Shown: positions 32,774 through 42,194 of the stretch, one piece after another
How positions within the stretch are numbered: position 1 is the first letter of the stretch
How the letters are laid out: each line of letters opens with the position of its first letter
NCBI GenBank assembly: GCA_019114305.1
Contig: DXFU01000092.1
Location: forward strand, 1 to 52,239
Source: Candidatus Hungatella pullicola
GTDB lineage: Bacteria; Bacillota; Clostridia; Lachnospirales; Lachnospiraceae
DNA: 52,239 nt
Reading direction: 5' to 3'
The notes under the pieces: generated by a model
What the model was told of the DNA's origin: nothing
Databases searched by the model: none
What the model saw: the letters and a program-made list of their open reading frames with translations, nothing else
Program-made: the position numbers and the translations under genes

Positions 32774-34093
32774 TTATAAGGACATATGAGTCTTAGCTCT
32801 GGCTCTCCTGTCACGAACAGAGTGAGCCACAGGCACCAGAAACATGGCAATGATTCCTCCTGCAAAACCATTATTATACAAATTCATGCCTCCGTATACA
32901 ATTCCTACATTCATGGCCACTGATGAATGAAGAAATCCCCCAACGATTCCGGCAGCAATTCCGAATTCGCCGGCCACAGGAGCTAAAGTTGTGGACAAAA
33001 GCAGCGCCAGCTGGGCACTGGGGTCTGTAATTCCCCAGTTTTTGGCCACGCTGCCAATAATAACACCCGCCATAACGGGAAGAATATTCCTCAAATGTTT
33101 TCCTGTAGCGCTGAATCCTGCTACCGTAAGAATTCCTCCTATAGTAGGTCCATTTAAATCTCCTCCCACTGCCAGCAGAACCATGGTGGCAGCTATGCCA
33201 TTAATCCCCATATTCAGGAGAGTGGGTCCCAGGCCCTCGCTTTTTACATAATCTGTCCCTCCTATCCCGCTGGTCTGGAGGATCCGTTTATATCGTTTGC
33301 ATACATTATGTGACATCTCCAGGGATAAAATAATCATTCCACCAAACAGGAGAAGAAGCAGAACAAACAGAAGTCCGTTGTTGCCTGTTGACCAGATCAG
33401 CCTGGACTCTGTTTCCAATCCGAACGATTTCATCAGAGATACAATCACTGTTGCGATGATTCCAGCCGCAAATCCTACATTATACAGAGAATAGCCTTTG
33501 TGAGAATAGTGGCTGTGAGTAGACAAAGGAGGGAGCACAAAACCAATCACAATCCCAACTAAAATGCTTAGCGGAATTCTGAAAAATAAAGATAAATGCC
33601 CAATTTGCATCAGCTGAGTAATAATAGGAGACAGACTGGTTCCATAAAAGCCTACATAAATATATCTTGTTACCGGAGTCTTATGATAAGCCGCGTACAG
33701 GAATACTCCTGCCATAATAGACCAGATATTGAGAATATTTTTTCCAAAAAGGGAAAAACCGAACATAAGAAAACATGAAGTAATCGTATGACCGCTCAGC
33801 TCCATACCCAGATAATAGACAATGGCCAGACTAATTAAAGTTAAAATTCCGGCATTAATAAATGCCGCCCCTATGCCGCCTATAGCGAAATAGTCTGTAA
33901 TCAGAAAATCCGGCTCTTTTATAATAGTTACCAGTCCCTCCCATATCTCTCCGGGAGACTGCAAAAGAAAGCCAGCTGCAATAAAGTAGGCCGGCATCAT
34001 TCCCAAAAGGGTAAACTTTGTTTTCCGGGACAGTTTGTTTCCCTGTCTCTTTCCTCTCAAAAAGGCTGTTATCTTAACTTTTTTTTCATTCAC
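32774..34093 (-). CDS. DUF1576 multi-pass membrane protein
   Basis: The 439-residue protein matches DUF1576. It has about eleven to twelve hydrophobic segments and a clear internal duplication: GFSLFGKNILNIWSIMAGVF in the first half and GFSATGKHLRNILPVMAGVI in the second. Such inverted or direct halves are typical of transporters. It is the last gene of a unit with mocA-, yqeB- and yqeC-like genes, 12 bases after the mocA-like stop, so it should be expressed with molybdenum-hydroxylase maturation. I infer a transporter for a purine, its product, or a cofactor precursor; the family has no assigned function. A GGGG stretch precedes the ATG. Confidence 0.88.
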   Translation of the reverse strand: MNEKKVKITAFLRGKRQGNKLSRKTKFTLLGMMPAYFIAAGFLLQSPGEIWEGLVTIIKEPDFLITDYFAIGGIGAAFINAGILTLISLAIVYYLGMELSGHTITSCFLMFGFSLFGKNILNIWSIMAGVFLYAAYHKTPVTRYIYVGFYGTSLSPIITQLMQIGHLSLFFRIPLSILVGIVIGFVLPPLSTHSHYSHKGYSLYNVGFAAGIIATVIVSLMKSFGLETESRLIWSTGNNGLLFVLLLLLFGGMIILSLEMSHNVCKRYKRILQTSGIGGTDYVKSEGLGPTLLNMGINGIAATMVLLAVGGDLNGPTIGGILTVAGFSATGKHLRNILPVMAGVIIGSVAKNWGITDPSAQLALLLSTTLAPVAGEFGIAAGIVGGFLHSSVAMNVGIVYGGMNLYNNGFAGGIIAMFLVPVAHSVRDRRARAKTHMSL

Positions 34094-34105
34094 CTAACTA
34101 TCCCC

Positions 34106-34738
34106 TTACTCTTTTCTATCCACGTCTTGAAGCTCCCGGATGTCTTCCGCCTGACAAAGATACAAATCATCCAGATGATTTACAATGACCCGTTTGCCCC
34201 CTTTATCTCCCTGAAGCTTCAAAAGCTCCTCTCTGTAAGAAGCTGCAAATACAGCGGGATTTCCCAGCTCATTCCCAGCCGTCAGACATCCCAGCCCTTT
34301 ATGACTTTCCAAAAAGCCTTCCAGAAGCCTCTTAAGGCTTCTCCCTGTCAGCCACGGCTGATCACAGACCATAAAACAATAGGCTCCAAACTCCGGAAAC
34401 CGCTCCAAGGCAAGGTGAATGGAATGAGAAATTCCCAGGTGGCTCTCCCTGTTTATCACTACCTCAAATCCTTCTCCGGCCAGCTGCTGTCCAATCTCCT
34501 CATACTGTGTGACAATCACTTTTTTCTTTATGAATCCTTCCGCTTCTGCAGCTGCTGAAACTGCGTATCGGTACATGGGGCGGCCTTCTATCTGATACAA
34601 AAGCTTATTCTCTCCAAATCTTCTGCTGTCCCCCGCAGCCAGAAGAATAAGCGCAATTCCTTTCTCTATTATAAGATCCGTTCCATACCGCCCTCCTTCC
34701 TTCACTGCGGCCAGCTGACCCCCATATGCTCCATTCAT
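34106..34738 (-). CDS. mocA: MocA-like molybdenum cofactor nucleotidyltransferase
   Basis: The 210-residue protein has the NTP-transferase fold. The nucleotide loop is LILLAAGDSRRFGENKLL (near residues 30-47) and the metal site lies in CFMVCDQPWLTGRSL (near 120). These match MocA/MobA-like enzymes that transfer CMP to molybdopterin to give the cytosine dinucleotide cofactor of xanthine dehydrogenase-type hydroxylases. The ATG at 34738 overlaps the yqeB stop (ATGA). About 25 residues lie before the fold, so a later start is possible. The operon setting with YqeB and YqeC and the nearby dehydrogenase supports the role. Confidence 0.88.
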   Translation of the reverse strand: MNGAYGGQLAAVKEGGRYGTDLIIEKGIALILLAAGDSRRFGENKLLYQIEGRPMYRYAVSAAAEAEGFIKKKVIVTQYEEIGQQLAGEGFEVVINRESHLGISHSIHLALERFPEFGAYCFMVCDQPWLTGRSLKRLLEGFLESHKGLGCLTAGNELGNPAVFAASYREELLKLQGDKGGKRVIVNHLDDLYLCQAEDIRELQDVDRKE

Positions 34739-35529
34739 ACCGCTCCTCTTTTTTTCATAGAAAGGATTGCCTCCAAAACGCCTCCGCCTATAGCCAAAGC
34801 TTTATCAGAAACAGTAAAGCAGCTGGAAACTACCCCTCTGGGATCAATATCTCCTGCCTTCATTCCCCGAAATACCAAAACCCCATCCTGAAGAAGTCCC
34901 CGGACCACACCATCAATGAGAGCGTACACCGGCTCTTCTTTGCACCAGCCAAGAAGGTCTCCCTTCTTTACCAGATCTCCAATAGAAACAGCCCCGCGAA
35001 AGCTTCCGTCAGCTGATGCCCGGATAATCCGTTCCTTGTCAAACCCTCCGATATTGCCTGGAATTCCTGTATTGGGCACAGCGCTTCCCTTCCAGATACA
35101 CCTTCCCAGATCATGGCCTCTCTTAGTTTCCACCACCACATGACAATCCTCCCCGGCCGTAAATCCAGGTCCCACTCCTACCACAATGGGAGCATCTGTA
35201 ATAGTTGTTCCAAGATTTTTCTTGGCTATTATCCCATCCACCACTGCATCCGGTTTCCACAGCTCTCTTACCTGACAGGTCTCATCTACCATCACCGCAA
35301 CCTGATCGTTTAAAAACGCCTCCATTGCCAGATCAAGGCTGTCACAGAGAATGCCTTCCACATCTTCCACTGTCGCCTTTCCCTCATACACTGCCCTGGA
35401 AAAAGCTACGGTTCTTCGCACTGTAGTGGGAACCGGTATCTCTGTCATCAGCACCTGAAACCCGCTTCGATGAAGGCGCAGCCCAATCCCTGAAGCCAGA
35501 TCTCCCGCTCCTTTTATTAAAACTTTCAT
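34735..35529 (-). CDS. yqeB: YqeB-type selenium-dependent molybdenum hydroxylase maturation protein
   Basis: The 264-residue protein matches the EF2563/YqeB family found only beside selenium-dependent molybdenum hydroxylases. It begins with a Rossmann loop MKVLIKGAGDLASGIGLRL. The middle contains VDGIIAKKNLGTTITDAPIVVGVGPGF and the C-terminal half resembles a biotinyl/lipoyl-like or barwin-like region around PVYALIDGVVRGLLQDG. It is thought to help install selenium in the cofactor, though its chemistry is unproven. It starts three bases after the yqeC stop and overlaps the mocA-like gene. Confidence 0.92.
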   Translation of the reverse strand: MKVLIKGAGDLASGIGLRLHRSGFQVLMTEIPVPTTVRRTVAFSRAVYEGKATVEDVEGILCDSLDLAMEAFLNDQVAVMVDETCQVRELWKPDAVVDGIIAKKNLGTTITDAPIVVGVGPGFTAGEDCHVVVETKRGHDLGRCIWKGSAVPNTGIPGNIGGFDKERIIRASADGSFRGAVSIGDLVKKGDLLGWCKEEPVYALIDGVVRGLLQDGVLVFRGMKAGDIDPRGVVSSCFTVSDKALAIGGGVLEAILSMKKRGAV

Positions 35530-35532
35530 CTC

Positions 35533-36309
35533 TTATCTTCCTTTCCCGGCATATTCCTCATAAGAAGTGACAGCGCAGATCACCTGCCCTCTTTTATCAA
35601 TCTCTCTGAGGATTCTCATTCCATTGTTTAAATTTTCCTCGTCATCTGCCTTATTTAATACAATCCTGTACTCCCTGTCTTCCACAGCCTTTCTGGTTCC
35701 CATAAGGCTGGTGAGAATCTCCGCCGCGTCCTCAGGCTCCACCGGCTTATCCGGCTTTCCAAATCCCCTGAAGGAATCTCCTGCAAGAGCCAGGCGAAAG
35801 CAGACTTCCCCCGCAGGCTTTCCCACGCAATCCAGCCCCACACAGCCAATAACCAGATCTGTCTGTGGAATTACAACCGGTTCCCAGCTTCCCGGTATTT
35901 TCAGCGGCAGCCCTTTTGAACCATCCGCCTCAATGAGAACACAGTCTGCCAGCTCTTTTAACTTGGCCAGCTCTTCCGGCTCAAGACCTTTCAGCTTTCC
36001 CTGTTCTCCTTCCCTTCCCACAACCACACACCGGGGCCATGATTCTTTCTTTAGCCTTTCCTTTACCTCCCAGGCCCTCTCCGCCAGAATCACCAGACCT
36101 TTGGCAGGCTTAAGAATATGGGTGCTGGTGGTGACAATGACGCTCTTTCCTCTGACCATCATCTCATCTGCCAGACGATACATCGTGCTTGTCTTCCCCC
36201 CTGCTCCCACCAAAGATATGACCATACCGGAAGAAACAGGAATTTTCGAAGCATCCATCAGACTGGAGTATTCCTTTAATTTACCATTTTCCCATGCATA
36301 TGCTTTCAT
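35533..36309 (-). CDS. yqeC: YqeC-type selenium-dependent hydroxylase accessory protein
   Basis: The 258-residue protein has a P-loop near its start, ISLVGAGGKTSTMYRLA (about residues 35-50), then VIVTTSTHILKP, CVLIEADGSKGLPLKIP and KPDKPVEPEDAAEIL. These are the conserved blocks of the YqeC family, a putative ATPase tied to selenium-dependent molybdenum hydroxylases. The start at 36309 is chosen because AAGGAG lies six bases upstream; earlier in-frame ATGs have poorer sites. It leads the yqeC-yqeB-mocA-DUF1576 unit, which is split from the dehydrogenase gene by a strong terminator, so it needs its own promoter in 36310-36460. Confidence 0.9.
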   Translation of the reverse strand: MKAYAWENGKLKEYSSLMDASKIPVSSGMVISLVGAGGKTSTMYRLADEMMVRGKSVIVTTSTHILKPAKGLVILAERAWEVKERLKKESWPRCVVVGREGEQGKLKGLEPEELAKLKELADCVLIEADGSKGLPLKIPGSWEPVVIPQTDLVIGCVGLDCVGKPAGEVCFRLALAGDSFRGFGKPDKPVEPEDAAEILTSLMGTRKAVEDREYRIVLNKADDEENLNNGMRILREIDKRGQVICAVTSYEEYAGKGR

Positions 36310-36463
36310 CTGTCTCTCCTTCCCCATTTTACTTCCGCCTCTTTCACATATACACATCTTATCATACAAAAAATGGTTTTTCACTAAATTTCTATTTATA
36401 GGCCTATAAGTTTTTTCATTTCTACGTCTTTTTCCTTTCCCTGCTGTTTTTCTGCTACCATAA

Positions 36464-36506
36464 AAAATCGGAGAGAACTTTATCCCGTCCATTCTCTCCG
36501 ATTTTC
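36464..36506 (-). terminator. Terminator of the ssnA-ygfK-xdh arm
   Basis: On the minus strand AAAATCGGAGAGA pairs with TCTCTCCGATTTT around a 16-base loop, then TTATGG. It lies about 25 bases past the dehydrogenase stop and upstream of yqeC. Confidence 0.85.
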
Positions 36507-36529
36507 CATGTGAAGTAAAAACAATGTAT

Positions 36530-39097
36530 TTAAGCTTTCTTTTTCTTTGTGTAGGCAGTATCCTCTAAAGGCAGACTTGTTCTGAACTTCCCGTCATACC
36601 GATAGTAAGCTCCCTGAACTGCCGGCGCTGTGGGTATGGAGGTTATCTCTCCGATTCCAACTGCCCCGTAAGCCAGCGGGTCTGTATTCTTTTCAACAAT
36701 AATACTTTCCACCACAGGCGTCTTGTCAGCCCGAAACAGCCCAAGGGTTCCAAATTTGGCAAGGGGTTTTCCATGGTCCAAAGGGAAATCCTCGGTAAGG
36801 GCAAACCCCAAAGACATCACCACTCCGCCTTCAATCTGTCCCTCAACAGACAGAGGATTAATGGCTTTTCCCACATCATGGGCTGCCACTACCTTTTCCA
36901 CTGTGCCGTCTTCTCTTAAACATACCACCTGAGTGGCATATCCGTAAGCCACATGGGAAACTGGGTTTTTCTTGGGACTTCCCATGGGATCTGTGGCAGC
37001 CAGATACTCTCCCTTATATTCTTTTCCATTTAAATGGTCTAGAGTGCGTCCCTGCAGGTCCGCCAGAAGTTTTTCACAGGCTCTTCTTGCAGCTTCTCCC
37101 GTAACCAGAGTCTGTCTGGACCCGGAGGTGGTTCCTGAATCAGGAGCCAAATTCGTCTCAGCTGCTACGTACACCACCTGTTCTCCTTTTATACCTAAAG
37201 TCTGGCAGACAATCTGCTCCAAAACAGTTCCCAGCCCCTGGCCAATACAGGAAGCGCCGGAGCGGATGTAAACCTTTCCTCCCTCCACAGTAAGGCGGCA
37301 CCTTCCCCAGTCAGGCAGTCCCACACCTACACCCGCATTCTTCATAGCGCAGGCAATTCCCGCATTTGGGCAGCTGTCATAAGCCTCCTTAACAGCCAAA
37401 AGAGTCTCCGCCAAGGCTGCTCCCGGAGCTGCCAGCTGACCGTTAGGCAGCTCTTGTCCAGGGCGGATGGCGTTGCGGTAACGTATCTCCCAGGGACTGA
37501 TTCCCACCTTCTCAGCCAGAAGGTTTAAGTTGCATTCTGTGGCAAAACAGCTTTGGGTAACTCCAAAACCGCGGAACGCGCCGGCCGGCGGGTTGTTGGT
37601 ATAAACCGCGGTTCCCTCAATGTCCACGTTCTGGTAATTGTAGGGACCTGCTGCATGGGTGCACAGCCTCTGAAGCACCGGACCTCCTAAAGAAGCATAG
37701 GCTCCTGTATCTGTAATTACCTTGGCAGTCATTCCTGTCAGATAGCCGTTTTCATCACAGGCCGTAGTAAATTCCATCCATGCAGGATGTCTCTTGGGAT
37801 GAACCAGAATACTTTCCTTTCTGGTCAGCTTCACCTTCACCGGCTGCCCTGTATAATAAGCCAAAAGAACGGCGTGGTGCTGCACTGACATATCTTCCTT
37901 GCCGCCAAAGCCTCCGCCCACCAGCTTGTTGATTACATGAACCTTTTCCAAAGGCCATCCAAGCATTCCGGCGCACTCTCTTTGGGTATCATAAGTTCCC
38001 TGGTCAGAAGAATAAATCACCGCCTCCTGTTTCTCTCTGTCCGCAATGGCCACTGCACATTCCGGTTCCAGGAAAGCATGCTCTGTAAACGGAGTGTAGT
38101 ACTGCTTGGTCACCACATAAGCAGATCCTTCTATGGCCTTTTTTGCATCTCCCCGCACCAAATGCTCATGGGCCAGAATATTTCCTGTCTCATGTACCAA
38201 AGGCGCTTCTGGTTTCAAAGCTTCCTGAGGAGAAAATACTCCCGGCAGCTCTTCATATTCTACCTGAACCAGAGCCTTTGCTTTCTCCAGGATCTCAGGA
38301 GTATCCGCAGCCACCAGACAAACCGCGTCGCCAAGATATCTTGTAATGCCTCCTACCGGAATCATAGTATCCCAGTCCTTTTTTATATGCCCCACCTGAT
38401 TCTCTCCAGGCACATCCGCTGCTGTCAGAACTGCCCGAACTCCCTCAAGCGCCAGCGCCTTGGAGGTATCAATCGAAAGGATTCTTGCTCTGGGATAACG
38501 GCTGCGGACAGCGCTTCCGTACAGCATCCCTGGAAGCTCCATATCATCAGCATATTCGCCGTACCCCAGCACTTTTTCTCTTACATCGACACGATGAACC
38601 CTCTGACCGATTCCCGTCACCTCAGGCGCTTTTAAGTCAGAAACGTCCTCCCTGAAAAGTTTAGCCGCCAGAGACACCGCGTCAATAATCTTCTTATAGC
38701 CTGTACATCTGCATATATTATTGCGCAGAGCATAGGCAATTTCCTCTCTGGAAGGATCAGGATTTACATCCAAAAGCCCCTTGGCACAGATCACCATGCC
38801 GGGAATACAGAAGCCGCACTGAACGGCTCCCGCCTCTCCAAAAGCATAGACATAAACCTCTTTCTCCCGCTGGGAAAGCCCCTCAACTGTTACAACAGAC
38901 TTTCCATCCAGTCTGGACACCTTCTGAACGCAGGCCTTTACCGCCTTACCGTCAATAAGAACCGTACAGGTTCCGCAGGCTCCTTCACTGCAGCCATCTT
39001 TTACGGATTTTAACCCCAGATCATTGCGGAGCACGTCAATCAGCTTTCTGTCCTCCTCCATCTGTACGGTCTTTCCGTTTACCGTTAAGGTATACAT
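36530..39097 (-). CDS. xdh: Fused selenium-type xanthine dehydrogenase (2Fe-2S plus molybdenum domains)
   Basis: The 855-residue protein joins an N-terminal 2Fe-2S part and a molybdenum cofactor part. Cys36, Cys41, Cys44 and Cys56 bind the plant-type cluster; Cys94, Cys97, Cys129 and Cys131 (QCGFC, ICRC) bind the second. From about residue 170 the molybdenum domains follow, with GGGFGGKEDMSVQ near 385 and the active-site Glu in GAVGIGEITSIPTAPA near the end. The fusion matches the selenium-dependent xanthine dehydrogenase type, which hydroxylates purines. The FAD subunit of ordinary dehydrogenases is missing, so electrons probably pass to YgfK, encoded 15 bases upstream. Selenium here is a cofactor ligand, not selenocysteine. 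Confidence 0.94.
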   Translation of the reverse strand: MYTLTVNGKTVQMEEDRKLIDVLRNDLGLKSVKDGCSEGACGTCTVLIDGKAVKACVQKVSRLDGKSVVTVEGLSQREKEVYVYAFGEAGAVQCGFCIPGMVICAKGLLDVNPDPSREEIAYALRNNICRCTGYKKIIDAVSLAAKLFREDVSDLKAPEVTGIGQRVHRVDVREKVLGYGEYADDMELPGMLYGSAVRSRYPRARILSIDTSKALALEGVRAVLTAADVPGENQVGHIKKDWDTMIPVGGITRYLGDAVCLVAADTPEILEKAKALVQVEYEELPGVFSPQEALKPEAPLVHETGNILAHEHLVRGDAKKAIEGSAYVVTKQYYTPFTEHAFLEPECAVAIADREKQEAVIYSSDQGTYDTQRECAGMLGWPLEKVHVINKLVGGGFGGKEDMSVQHHAVLLAYYTGQPVKVKLTRKESILVHPKRHPAWMEFTTACDENGYLTGMTAKVITDTGAYASLGGPVLQRLCTHAAGPYNYQNVDIEGTAVYTNNPPAGAFRGFGVTQSCFATECNLNLLAEKVGISPWEIRYRNAIRPGQELPNGQLAAPGAALAETLLAVKEAYDSCPNAGIACAMKNAGVGVGLPDWGRCRLTVEGGKVYIRSGASCIGQGLGTVLEQIVCQTLGIKGEQVVYVAAETNLAPDSGTTSGSRQTLVTGEAARRACEKLLADLQGRTLDHLNGKEYKGEYLAATDPMGSPKKNPVSHVAYGYATQVVCLREDGTVEKVVAAHDVGKAINPLSVEGQIEGGVVMSLGFALTEDFPLDHGKPLAKFGTLGLFRADKTPVVESIIVEKNTDPLAYGAVGIGEITSIPTAPAVQGAYYRYDGKFRTSLPLEDTAYTKKKKA

Positions 39098-39112
39098 CTT
39101 ATCACCTGCTTT

Positions 39113-42100
39113 CTATCCCAGAAGATATTCGTAAGATCTGCACACCGTCTCCATGAGCTTTCCTAAATCTTCCGGTATTTCGCTTTCCTCTCCGGCTTTC
39201 CAGCTGTAAATCCGTCCCAAATACCGTACCCGGCAGGCTGCGGATTCTCTGTCTACCACAGCGAAGCCCTGATTTTTGCTGTTGTTCATATCTGCTTCGC
39301 TGGCAAATAAAGTAAATTTATCCAGATAAGGAGCACTGTCATAAGGACAGAAGCTTCTGCAGTTTCCGCATTCATTGCACATATAGTCCACATGGAGAAT
39401 CTGATGCTTTTTCATACCAGGAACATAAATCACCACATTGGCTCTGTTTGGACAGACCTCAGCGCAGTTCTCACAGATATTGGAACAGCCCAGACATCTG
39501 CCTGCCTCCTTTGCAGCTTCCTTGGTCTCTGAAAGAATTCCTCTTCTGTCATAAAGCTTCTTCTTATCTTCCACCCCATCATCAAAATCTCTGGCTGCCT
39601 TTCTGCCAAGAATAGCCTCTGCCGCCTTTCTTGCGTCTCTCATAGCCTCCACCACTGTGGCAGGGCCGTACAATCCGTCTCCTACAGCGTACACACCTTT
39701 TACACTGGTCTCAAGGGTTTTGGCGTCCGCCAGGATTCTTCCTCTTCCATCCATCTCAATGCCGTTGGCGTTTAAGAATTCTATCGGCAGCTGTTCTCCC
39801 ACTGCTCCAATCACAGTATCCGCAGGAATCCTTACCGTCTCTCCGGTCTCCTCCACGCCTCTTCTTCCGGAAGCATCCATATCAGACAGTTTCATTACAC
39901 TGCACAGAAGAAATCCGTTTTCCAGCCTTACGGGAGACAGAAGTTCTTTAAATTCCACTCCATCTTCCACAGCCATTATAAGTTCTTCCTCATCTGCCGG
40001 CATATATCTTTTTGTTCTTCTGTATACCAGATAGGCGTGTTCCACACCTTCTGTCCTCTTAGCCGCTCTGGCTGTATCCATAGCCGTATTGCCGCCGCCG
40101 ATAATCACTACGTTCCTGCCAAGATCCAGCTTACCTCCTGTTTCCTTAAAACGAGCCAGGAACTCCAGGGCATTAAGAGCCTCTCCTTTTTCCAACTTAA
40201 GAACTCCCGGTTTGCTGGCTCCTGTAGCCAGAATCACAAAATCAAATCCCTCATCCATTAGGGTCTGAATACGTTCCACCTTGGTGTTAAGTCTCACCTG
40301 AGCGCCGTAGGAAAGGCACAGGCGGATATCTCTGTCAATGGCCTCACTGTCAATGCGGAAACCGGGAATCACATGTCTTACAACTCCGCCCAGCTGTCCA
40401 GTGGCCTCAAAAATAGTAGCAGGCATGCCGTTTTTTGTGAGGAAATACGCCGCTGCCAAACCGGCTGGTCCCCCTCCTATAATAGCCGTTCTTTTTCCGG
40501 ACAAAGTTCCCGCCTGAATCTTCTCCATAAAGCCTTCGTATCCGCCCTGGGCGCATACCAGCTTCACTCCACGGATATCAACCGGATTTTCATAAAAATT
40601 ACGGGTACATCTTCCCATACAGTTGTGGGCGCAAATGGTTCCTGTAATAAACGGAAGGGGATTCTTTTCTGCGATTACCTCCATAGCCTCCTGGTATCTG
40701 CCTTCTGCCGACAGCTGCAGATAGGTGGTAATATCCTGATGAATGGGACAGCCTTCCTTACAGGGCGCCATATAGCAATCGGTCAGAGGCACCGGCTTTT
40801 TCACCTTTCTGGAAGGAAGAGGCTTTACTGCCTTTACATGGTGAGAATCGGTTTTTACAGCTTCTCCTAAGGCCGCTGTAAGCTCAGGGCTGACCCCGGT
40901 AAATTCCTTTTCTCCCCCTTCCAGTTCTGCAGCCATCTGGCTTAATCTCTGATATCCTCCCGGCTTTAACAGAGTGGTGGCAACAGTCACCGGCCAGATT
41001 CCCGCATCTACAATCTTCCTGATATTGTGATAGTCCGCGCCTCCAGAGTAAGAAATCCGAAGCCGTCCGCCAAATTCTTTTGCCAGTTTAGCAGCCAGTG
41101 AGATAGATAAAGGATACAGGGATTTTCCTGACATGTACATCTCTTTGCTTGGCAGCTCATTCTGTTTTACATCTACTGGGAATGTATTGGTAATTTTTAC
41201 GCCGAATTCCAGTTTTTTCTCCTCAGCCAGAGCCATCAGCCTTTCCAGCATAGGAACCGCATCCTTGTACTGAAGGTCGTCTAAAAAGTGGAAATCACCG
41301 AAGGCTACATAATCATACCCCATATCATCCATAATCTTTCTGGCAAATTCATAGCCCAAAAGAGTGGGATTGCATTTAATAAAGGTATTCAGCTTTTTCT
41401 CTTCCATAAGATAAACGGCAATACGCTCGATCTCCTGAGGCGGGCAGCCGTGAAGGGTAGACAATGTCACAGAATTGCAGATCTCAGGAGAAACAGCCAT
41501 CACATCCGCTTCGGTCAAACGGCTAAATTCACCAATGTGATCAATAAGATACTGTCTGCACTGACGGAATGTCTCTGTTTGAGAAGCATCCTTCATAGAA
41601 TCAATGAACCCATTAACCTTTGGAGATTTAATTCCCTCCAGATCATATCCAACGCTCATATTAAACTGAAATCCGTCTCCGTCTCCCAGACCGTATTCTT
41701 TAGCCAAAATGGTTAATAAAAACCATGCTTTGATGTACTCCTCCTGCGCCTGGGAAACTGTAAGCTCCGTTGACCACTCGCAGTTATAACACTCATCATC
41801 TGCTTTGATACAGGGCTTATTCACCGGCAGATCTTCCCCGTCAATAATCTGGACGGTTTTCAGTTCAAAAAATCTGCTTCCTCCGTAGTAAGCCGCCGCA
41901 ATATTCTGAGCCAGCTGGGTATGGGGACCTGCTGCCGGACCGATTACGGTCTCCAGCTTTCTGCCAAAAATACGTCTGCAGTTATCTTTTTTGACTTCAT
42001 AGGGACGGTAAACCCCAAATACATCCCCTGTCTCCTGGTGTTCCTTTCTGATCCACTCCACAAGCTGTGAAAATGGCATCGGTGTCATTCTATCTCCCAT
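39113..42100 (-). CDS. ygfK: YgfK-type iron-sulfur flavoprotein (putative selenate reductase subunit family)
   Basis: The 995-residue protein starts with a TIM-barrel, dihydropyrimidine-dehydrogenase-like part (residues about 1-430, IGPAAGPHTQLAQNIAAAYYGG). A cysteine-rich segment (CYMAPCKEGCPIHQ, about 445) and a glutamate-synthase-like FAD/NAD(P) module follow, with AIIGGGPAGLAAAYF near 545 and VVIIGGGNTAMDTARAAKR near 670. The C-terminus has cysteine groups CLGCSNICENCAEVCP and CNECGNCRSFCP for two 4Fe-4S clusters. YgfK names a family annotated as selenate reductase; in purine clusters it likely carries electrons between NAD(P)H and the hydroxylase or reduces a purine ring. The ATG follows GGAGG. 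Confidence 0.94.
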   Translation of the reverse strand: MGDRMTPMPFSQLVEWIRKEHQETGDVFGVYRPYEVKKDNCRRIFGRKLETVIGPAAGPHTQLAQNIAAAYYGGSRFFELKTVQIIDGEDLPVNKPCIKADDECYNCEWSTELTVSQAQEEYIKAWFLLTILAKEYGLGDGDGFQFNMSVGYDLEGIKSPKVNGFIDSMKDASQTETFRQCRQYLIDHIGEFSRLTEADVMAVSPEICNSVTLSTLHGCPPQEIERIAVYLMEEKKLNTFIKCNPTLLGYEFARKIMDDMGYDYVAFGDFHFLDDLQYKDAVPMLERLMALAEEKKLEFGVKITNTFPVDVKQNELPSKEMYMSGKSLYPLSISLAAKLAKEFGGRLRISYSGGADYHNIRKIVDAGIWPVTVATTLLKPGGYQRLSQMAAELEGGEKEFTGVSPELTAALGEAVKTDSHHVKAVKPLPSRKVKKPVPLTDCYMAPCKEGCPIHQDITTYLQLSAEGRYQEAMEVIAEKNPLPFITGTICAHNCMGRCTRNFYENPVDIRGVKLVCAQGGYEGFMEKIQAGTLSGKRTAIIGGGPAGLAAAYFLTKNGMPATIFEATGQLGGVVRHVIPGFRIDSEAIDRDIRLCLSYGAQVRLNTKVERIQTLMDEGFDFVILATGASKPGVLKLEKGEALNALEFLARFKETGGKLDLGRNVVIIGGGNTAMDTARAAKRTEGVEHAYLVYRRTKRYMPADEEELIMAVEDGVEFKELLSPVRLENGFLLCSVMKLSDMDASGRRGVEETGETVRIPADTVIGAVGEQLPIEFLNANGIEMDGRGRILADAKTLETSVKGVYAVGDGLYGPATVVEAMRDARKAAEAILGRKAARDFDDGVEDKKKLYDRRGILSETKEAAKEAGRCLGCSNICENCAEVCPNRANVVIYVPGMKKHQILHVDYMCNECGNCRSFCPYDSAPYLDKFTLFASEADMNNSKNQGFAVVDRESAACRVRYLGRIYSWKAGEESEIPEDLGKLMETVCRSYEYLLG

Positions 42101-42194
42101 TTTTACCTCCTCTGCCGGAAGGCTTTCCCTTCCATGTCAATATCCTATAAAATTTTCGACAGCTTTGCTGCCTTCTTGATTCAACCCATGTCTG

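Noticed and set aside
36530-39097. Selenocysteine codon in the dehydrogenase
   Set aside because: The reading frame has no in-frame TGA; selenium in this enzyme type is a cofactor ligand.
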